A DNA stretch of 64,000 bases from Quillaja saponaria (Eukaryota; Streptophyta; Magnoliopsida; Fabales; Quillajaceae), in NCBI GenBank assembly GCA_029379385.1, contig CM055613.1:23099652-23163651 (forward strand), in the 5' to 3' direction. This document shows, piece by piece, positions 57,591 to 64,000 of this stretch. Each line of letters begins with the position of its first letter. The stretch's first letter is position 1. The notes below the pieces were generated by a model. That model had not been told where the DNA came from, did not search any database, and saw only the letters and a list, made by a program, of their open reading frames with translations. The position numbers were made by a program, and so were the translations under genes.

Positions 57591-59011
57591 GGGAGTTATA
57601 ATTATTCTTTTCTTTTCCTTCCATTTTTTTCTTCATTTTTTAATTACAGGGAAACTGTTTAGATTAAGTTTAGTGGTGTAACTTTCAGTTAAGTATTGCT
57701 ATATCATGTGTAAATTTTAATCCCCTATTTATGTATAATTTATTTAGACTATGACATCTAGGATGTAATGTGTTTCCTTTCTCGTATTGTTCTAAGTAGA
57801 ATTTCCATTTCAATTTGTCAAAGATGTTCAAATGTTCCCATATTCCCATGGTGGTACCTTATTTATGCATTGATATTTTAGTTTTGATAAAAATGGAAGA
57901 ATTCTTTGATTTTATTATAATTAGGGCAAATATCTCATGCATCCACATGCATAAGGCTATTTTCACTTAAGATTGATGTTGAATTTTTTATTTTTTTTTA
58001 TAACCCTATGACTATTTTTGAACCCTTGAATTTGTTTGAATTCCTCTTGAGACAAAATCCTAGGCGAGACTTAGTTGAGAACATGAGTTAGGCTATCTTT
58101 GGATTGATAGAGCCTTTATTATCCATATTTATTTTTTTAATTCCTTAGAAACCCACTTTTAAGCCAAAAGACTATTCTTTATAGAATATGTACATTTTAA
58201 CCAATTCCTTTATTGTAAAACTCATTTGCGCCTTATTACTTTGAGCACATTGAATATGCATTACCATTGAGCTATAAAAAAGGATGATCTTGGAGCAAGT
58301 CTGTGAGGGTAAGTGCAAAGCAAGGAAGATTAGAAATTGTTTCCTTTCCCACTTCAAAAAAAATTAAGTATGGAGGAAGTATGTGGAATTTCCTTAGTGA
58401 GTTATTTACAAACCAAAGGTTTTGTAAAAAAATAGAAAAAAGGATGAAAGAAAGATTAAGGAAGAAAAAAGTGGGAAGCATCTATGCCCGCATAGGAGAG
58501 AAAAAGAAAAAAATCAGGTGATACAAAAAGGATATATTTTAAGCCCAAGTTGAGTGGGAGTTGGCACCAAGACAAAAAGGTGAAAAAGAAGGGTGAGCTT
58601 GGGATAACTAAGCTTAAATAATCCATTTCATTTAACCTTTGCTCTAGCCTTACATTACAAGTTGAATGAAAAACCTGTTGATTTTTGACTAAGTGTTATC
58701 TTACATTAGTGGACAAAGGAAGGAAAGACGAAGTTGTAGGGGTTAAGTCTAATTTTTGAGTTATTTTGAAAATATCTTCGAAGCCATTTAACTTTGGTGA
58801 AGATACCCTACACACACACACACATATGAAGTTTGCCCGAACATGATAAATTTGAAGTTATACTTGTGTTTTGACTTAAGTCAAATCTTTGTCATAAAAG
58901 TAAAGGATTTTAAGGGAATAAATAATTCATCATTGATAAGTTAGTTGTTATTCTTCTTTGTTTGTTTTCTTTCTTTTGCTCGAGACTAGAAAAACTCTAA
59001 TTTTGGGGGTG
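57591..59011 (+). other. Athila 3' untranslated region and purine tract
   Basis: Non-coding; shares blocks with 38783-40073 in inverted orientation. A (CA)n tract is at 58811-58824. It ends CTAATTTTGGGGGTG (58997-59011), the polypurine tract before the LTR. The open frame at 58303-58521 is Lys-rich by composition and not supported. Confidence 0.75.
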
Positions 59012-60545
59012 TGATAACTATGTAAAATAGAGTTATTTCACTACATATTTAATTCCTACTTCATACTAAATCCTAGAGTTTAGAGTTCGAATGTTAGATA
59101 AATTAAGTGTTTTAGCTATTCTAGGTTGTTTAGGAGTTTATAGGATTTTAATGTTATTAGGAATAGTTTTTATAGTTTTTGTTGTCTAATGTGTTTTAAC
59201 TGTCTTTGTAGTGTTCTAATCAAAGACAAAAAGGAAAAGCATTGAAGGTCAGCACCGTAGTGCCAAGGAAGATAGCACTGCGGTGCATGAAGGGTATTTT
59301 GACGAATCAGGTAGTGAGCCCTATGCCGTGGTGTGATCATATCTGAGCCGCATCACCGTTAAACCAAAAGTTTCATATTATGTCAGAGAGCTCCACGTAA
59401 CCACCACAAGCTGCAATGCCCCAATTTAGAGCTACCTAGAATCTAGACAGATACCTATGCACCGCAACACAGGTAAGCTGAAGCAGCGACACCAAAAGAC
59501 AAAGACAATTTCATAAATAATCAGAGAAAATGGTTCCATAGCGCCCAACATCATGAAGTCATGGTGTGATCAATTAGAATCCGAAAAGGACTGTATAGAG
59601 GCTGAGGCAAAGCAGCGCCGAGGAAGGCTACACTATGGCACCGTTACATACTTTAGAGAATTCCTAGTTTAGTTAAACTATGCTCAAAAGCTTTATATAA
59701 TGAGGTAAAGGCTGAAATCTGAGAATATACCAAAGCTCGTAATGGAAAGTCCCTAAGGAACTAGTGAAGACCGGGAGCTGTGACAACTTCTAGTCTTCTA
59801 CTCCCTTCTTATTATTTTCTTATTACTTGATCTGGCTACGTCTTTTATGTTTTCATTTTCTGTAGTTAGTATGGAGTAGCCATATTCTATAGGTGCAATT
59901 AAACTCACATGAAGCGGATGTGGCCTTAGTTTTGATTTAATGCATGCTTCAGTTTCAAATATTTGTGTTGCCTTGATCTTAATGCTTTCAATTAATTGAT
60001 AACCAGTTAAATTGATTAGCAATTCTAGGATTGACTTGGAAGAGTCAATTTTGGGATTAGCCTTAGGTAATATAGATTATGTCTGGATTATTCATCTAAA
60101 TTAGATGATCTAATCTGTTAAAGAAATAGGAATCTACTATTTAACCACAAGTAACTAGAATAGATCGGCTCTTAAAGAGATTACTTTAGGATAATTCTTA
60201 TAGGAATATAGGGAATTAGACCAAGGGAAATATATAATTGCTGGACATAGGAATATGTTAGTAATTGCTTAAGAAATCTAGATTAATATTTAGACTATTG
60301 CATGAATTGAATTAAGGTAAACTTAAGTGAAGTGTGAGGAATATTGTGAACCTAGGTGTTAGTTTATAAACTTTATATAATTTGCTTAACAATCTCTGAA
60401 ATTTACGTTGGCTTGATTAAGATTAGGTTGCATAATATTGATAATTTGCTTAATAAGTAAAATAATTTCTTGTGGGAACGATTTCTACTTCTATCTAAAT
60501 TACTTGTGAACGATACGTGAGCTTATATAGGTAAAATCCATGTCA
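59012..60545 (+). repeat. Plus-strand Athila 3' LTR
   Basis: TGATAACTATG … ATCCATGTCA, 1,534 bp. The 3' third (GGAACGATTTCTACTT, TTACTTGTGAACGATACGTG) matches the other Athila LTRs. TATA-like TTTATATAATG at about 59692-59702. U3 is rich in CACTGCGGTGC-type words (59250-59650). It ends 2 bp before the inverted LTR of the next element. Confidence 0.88.
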
Positions 60546-60547
60546 GA

Positions 60548-62259
60548 TGATAATAGGAGATATAGGTCTATGTGTTATTGATTTTAATCATGCAAGTGCA
60601 GTTATTGTTAGCAAGTAATATAAATTAAAGTAGAGTATCAAACCCATGAGAAATTATAACTAAAAAATTAAGTTAAGTACTAATATTATCACAATCATAA
60701 TTTTATTCAAACAACCAAATTAAAGAGTGAAACTCTAACAATAAACTAAACCTCACCAATGAAAAATTAAGTTAGAGAATTCAATGGACAAAGGCCAAGA
60801 ATTACAATTTCCCTAAACACTCACTTCACTTATTATTATCTTATCATGCTTAGTTATGGTATTAAATTATTAACCTAGGGTTCTAATTCAATTGGAAGCA
60901 GTGTTCTGAAACCCGGCCTAAAAGTTGACCCAGATAAGTGCTTGTGTCTCGGGTCATTGGGTCAACCTATACTAAAAAAAATATTTTTATTTTTAATATA
61001 CATATATATATATATATATTATACATACAATAATTTAATCTCAAATAAGACATAAAAAACAATAAATAAGAAAAGTATAAATAAAAACTAAAAGAAAAAT
61101 AAAAATATTCTATTACTAGCTTCTTTTATTTACTTTTTTTCCTTTTTTTTTTTTAAATCCGAGCCTGGTCTTGTAAATATGTCTCGGTCGTCCGAGTCAA
61201 TTCGGGTTTATCCAAGTCAATCATTATTCAAGATTAATAGCCTAATCCAGCCTAGGATAGTACCTAGATCACAGTCTGAAGCCAGTCCATGTTTCAAAAC
61301 ACTGATTATAAGTATATTCCCATGTTTTATAAACATATATATATCACTTAACCAATTCACTATATTCTTATGAGAATTAAGTTAAGAAAGACTCATTAAA
61401 ATTAAACTTAAATTGACTGCACAAGGCATATAGGTATATTCATATCCTATACACAAATCAAATTCAACATCATGTGTATAAATTCAATCAAGTGCTATTT
61501 CATTCAAGACTAAACCTAAATTGCTTTTCCAAGCTCCTTTAGATTTCCTAATTCAATCTAATTGGTAGTTAATCAACTAAAAGCATTAAGCACAGAGTTC
61601 AACTAATAAACCCTAAGCAATCAATAAATAATAAAATCATCAAGCTATATGTTAAGTTTAATTGTAATCCTAGAGAATAAATTGGTTCATGCTACCTAGT
61701 ATAGACATAAACTCAAATAAAATCACCTTACAAATAAATACAAGAAAAACTAAAAGAAAGGGAGAAATAAAAGGAAACTAGAAGGTTGTCAATATTCAAT
61801 CAATTCTCATCCAAGCTCATCTTCCCTTCTTGCACCCTTGATGGCTTCTTTATCTCTAGAAAAACTCAGTTTTATTGTATACTTTGAAACCCCAACTTTC
61901 ACCCTTTAATATAAGCCTTTTTCTCCAAGTTCAAACCTAATTGAATTCTAAATCTCTTATTTTTATTATGTACTACTCAAATAAAGGTTGGTCTGTTTTG
62001 CTGTCTTGCACAAACTTTCCTCTAATTTGATTTCTAAATGGACTCCTTCATGCATTAGACCTTCAAAACATACAACTAAGTTAAGTATGAATAGAACTCT
62101 TATAAAACACCAAAATCAACTAGAATTCAACATCTTTATACAAGATGGACTTTAACTAGAAATTAACTAAAAACTAAGCAAAGACCAACTAAACTTCTAG
62201 ATATAGCTAAAATAAATGTGAAAAAGAATATGAAATAACTCTATTTTACAGAGTTATCA
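60548..62259 (-). repeat. Third Athila 3' LTR, carrying a MITE
   Basis: Minus-strand TGATAACTCTGTAAAATAGA … CTCCTATTATCA. Middle part (AAGCTATATGTTAAGTT, AATTGTAATCCTAGAGAATA) matches the LTR at 47826-48745. Without the MITE it is about 1.3 kb. Confidence 0.9.
60899..61304. mobile_element. hAT-like MITE, 406 bp
   Basis: Terminal inverted repeats CAGTGTTCTGAAAC (60899-60912) and GTTTCAAAACACTG (61291-61304). Flanked by 8-bp repeats ATTGGAAG and ATTATAAG (6 of 8 match), the target size of hAT elements. Internal CCCGG and GGGTCAACC words partly fold back. No coding capacity; the (TA)n and poly-T tracts are inside. It interrupts LTR sequence that is otherwise collinear with related LTRs. Confidence 0.85.
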
Positions 62260-62273
62260 TACCCCCAAACTTA

Positions 62274-62786
62274 ATGTTTTGCTAGTCCTCGATCAAAAGA
62301 AAACTAAAAACACGGATAAAAAGAACAAGCAAGAGATGAATCACAATAATTCTCAAATATATTTTTAAAAACAATGGACATAAGGACATTCATAGGCCAT
62401 CATGTAAATTTATGATTCAATTCAAGTACTACTCTTATTCTTCAATGGATTTCCAATTATGTGTGTGTGCATGATCTTTTTACCTAGAAATTTAATACAA
62501 TTAGGATTAGTTTATGTCTAAGAAAAGTAGAGCTAAGCACTTAAACCTCATAGGTTTGTTTCTCATCCTTCTCTCCACTAACATAGACTAACACTAAATC
62601 GAGGATCATTAGGTTTTTATAAACTTGTAATATAAGGCTAGGGTAATAGTAGGATAACTTAAAATCCTAAACATATTATTAATTCTAGATCTTTTTTGCA
62701 ACTCTTCACATTCTAACTAATACACACATACTTGGTTTCTATTTTTCTATTTTTTTTTCTTTTATTCATCAAAATTTGATTGCCTC

Positions 62787-62817
<31 letters not shown>

Positions 62818-64000
62818 GTATCCAAATTTGAAGAAATTTTAATCATAATTCAAAAGAATTCCCTTACCCCCAAACTTGAAATTAACATTGTCCTTAATGT
62901 TACAAGAAAGAGCACAAGGTATAGAAAATTCCCTTAATACTTTAAGCTCAATACCCTTCCTAGCACTCTATGGCACACCCCCAAACTTATTTCAACCTAT
63001 TATGTAGAATGGGGTGACATGGGACATAAATGTAAACTCTTTTTTTCACCCTCTCTCCATTTTTCTTTTTTCTTTTTTTTTTTTCTTTTTTTTCATATAA
63101 CTCTGTAGTCTTCCTAGAAAGACTAACATGCTTAAAAGTGAGAGGTATAAAAAGAAATTAAATAAGGGCTAGGGGAATAATTAATGCGGTTGAACAAGAA
63201 AATGTCAAATAAGCTCATAGAGGTATACTAGGGATACAATATATCAAGGTTGGCTTGAAAATTCAAACGGTCCAAAGATGGCCTAAATTATATCATTAAC
63301 TCAATGTTATCTAGAATTTCGCCTCAAAAGAGAATCAAACAAATTTTAGGGTTTTAAACTAAATTAAACTTCCTAAACATAAATGATCTCTAAATAAGTA
63401 TGTCAGATTTAAGCAAAAGATCAAGTGTATAAAGTTTGAAAATCACATCCTAACATGTTATTAAAACAAAAATTTAACATAAACTTACATCATGCCTATA
63501 ATTTCCCAAAAGCCAAAATCACAATTAACCATAATATTGTCTTTGGATAGGGAAGTTATCAAAAAAGCATAAAACGAATCAAGCAAAAGACTAAAAATAA
63601 CAAGTACACCAATAAAATTGTCCTCAAACTTAAGACGAACATTAAAACCAATGAAAAAATATAAAAGGAATAAGGATAAGAAAAACTCTATGTCAATGTA
63701 GCAAGGTGTAAAGCTAACTAATCCTCATCTTTAGTAATGCCTAAGTTGGAATTAGGTAAAAAATGATATACCTGCTAAAAATAAAAAACACTTGATGAGG
63801 AAACTCTCAATAGGAACTAAAACATAAATTGGAAAAAAAAAAAAAAAAAAAAAAAAACTTGTTGCCTTCCAAAAACCACTTGATTTACAGTCGTCAGCTT
63901 TAACTATTAAAAAAGCGCTCTTAAATGAGTGGCTTTTGCCAATAGTAAGTGTCATATAACACTATATATGGGTTATAATTCATAACACCCTATAGTTTGG
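62274..64000 (-). other. Third Athila 3' untranslated region and pol end
   Basis: No gene. CTTCTCTCCACTAACATAG near 62570 matches the corresponding block of the first Athila near 39005. The 67-codon frame at 63752-63955 is the translated pol-end phrase with a Phe run from a poly-A tract, a remnant. Confidence 0.65.

Larger units (their letters stand above)
32950..60545 (+). mobile_element. Plus-strand Athila-type element (pieces 32950-35510 and 55766-60545)
   Basis: I infer that the two pieces are one element. The left piece has gag, RT and protease scraps and the pol-end phrase (TTTAAACCAAGC … TTGGGAGGCAAC, 35185-35214), followed by a spacer with GC-rich words. The right piece continues with the same kind of spacer, ORF2 (to 57590), a 3' untranslated region, a purine tract and a 3' LTR (59012-60545). 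This is the order seen in the minus-strand Athila at 37.9-55.4 kb. The interval 35511-55765 is an insertion. No 5' LTR is seen. Confidence 0.65.
60548..64000 (-). mobile_element. Third Athila-type element, minus strand, runs off the window
   Basis: 3' LTR at 60548-62259, polypurine tract (minus TAAGTTTGGGGGTA, 62260-62273), then 3' untranslated sequence. The pol-end phrase (AAATCAAGTGG … GGAAGGCAAC) is on the minus strand at 63860-63895. Only about 1.6 kb separates LTR and pol end, so ORF2, present in the other two Athila elements, is missing here. Poly-T/poly-A tracts at 62789-62818 and 63833-63857. Confidence 0.85.

Noticed and set aside
62789..62818. Poly-T tract as a LINE/SINE tail
   Set aside because: No target duplication or tRNA/LINE sequence adjacent; simple-sequence tract in an Athila 3' region.
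1..64000. Host protein-coding genes, rRNA, CRISPR arrays or endogenous pararetroviruses
   Set aside because: None seen. All recognisable proteins are transposon proteins; no regular short repeat-spacer array and no caulimovirid movement or coat protein motifs were noticed.

Overview
This 64 kb window is eukaryotic and comes from a land plant, most likely a eudicot. The evidence is its AT-rich base composition, plant-type Ty1/copia and Ty3/gypsy LTR retrotransposons primed by tRNA-iMet or tRNA-Asp, a CACTA (En/Spm) transposon with plant Tnp2 and DUF4216 remains, a MuDR-type MULE, an RTE-type LINE and a hAT-like MITE. I found no intact host gene. Essentially every base can be placed in, or next to, a transposable element. 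Nearly all coding regions are broken by stops and frameshifts; the RTE reverse transcriptase is the best preserved. The species cannot be named from the sequence.

Left half (1-28.1 kb). A probable minus-strand gypsy LTR (1-5786) carries a solo LTR with target duplication ACATT (2396-4792). The LTR abuts the 5'-truncated transposase of a CACTA element whose 3' end is at about 28095. Two large insertions split the CACTA. One is a 6.8 kb MULE (8799-15605; long terminal inverted repeats, 9-11 bp target duplication, MURA-type transposase and an antisense GRF-like gene), itself hit by an RTE LINE (9669-11167; 19-bp target duplication). The other is a copia element (16813-27943) whose gag is split by a 6.0 kb gag-only gypsy element (18365-24370; target duplication ACAGT). 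Between the two lies a CACTA-internal array of about 169-bp repeats.

Right half (28.1-64 kb). A decayed Tat-type gypsy fragment (28.1-32.8 kb) is followed by a plus-strand Athila-type element that starts as a rearranged gag/RT/gag mosaic (32.95-35.3 kb). I infer that it resumes at 55.77 kb and ends in an LTR at 60545. About 20 kb is inserted in its pol-ORF2 spacer: a 'TGTAATACC' LTR (35511-37889 plus 55436-55765) that is split by a nearly complete minus-strand Athila element (37890-55435), whose own 5' LTR is split by a second copy of the gag-only gypsy family (about 48.75-55.11 kb). A third Athila element (60548 to the right edge, minus strand) lies back-to-back with the plus-strand element, 2 bp away, and carries a hAT-like MITE in its LTR.

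The most unusual features are a gag-only gypsy family present three times in the same orientation, with a 33-bp (11-codon) tandem array that stays open in the gag-sense strand of both internal copies; an ORF2 in the 'env-like' position of two Athila elements with a shared domain and acidic C-terminus; and the depth of nesting, four levels at the right-hand site.
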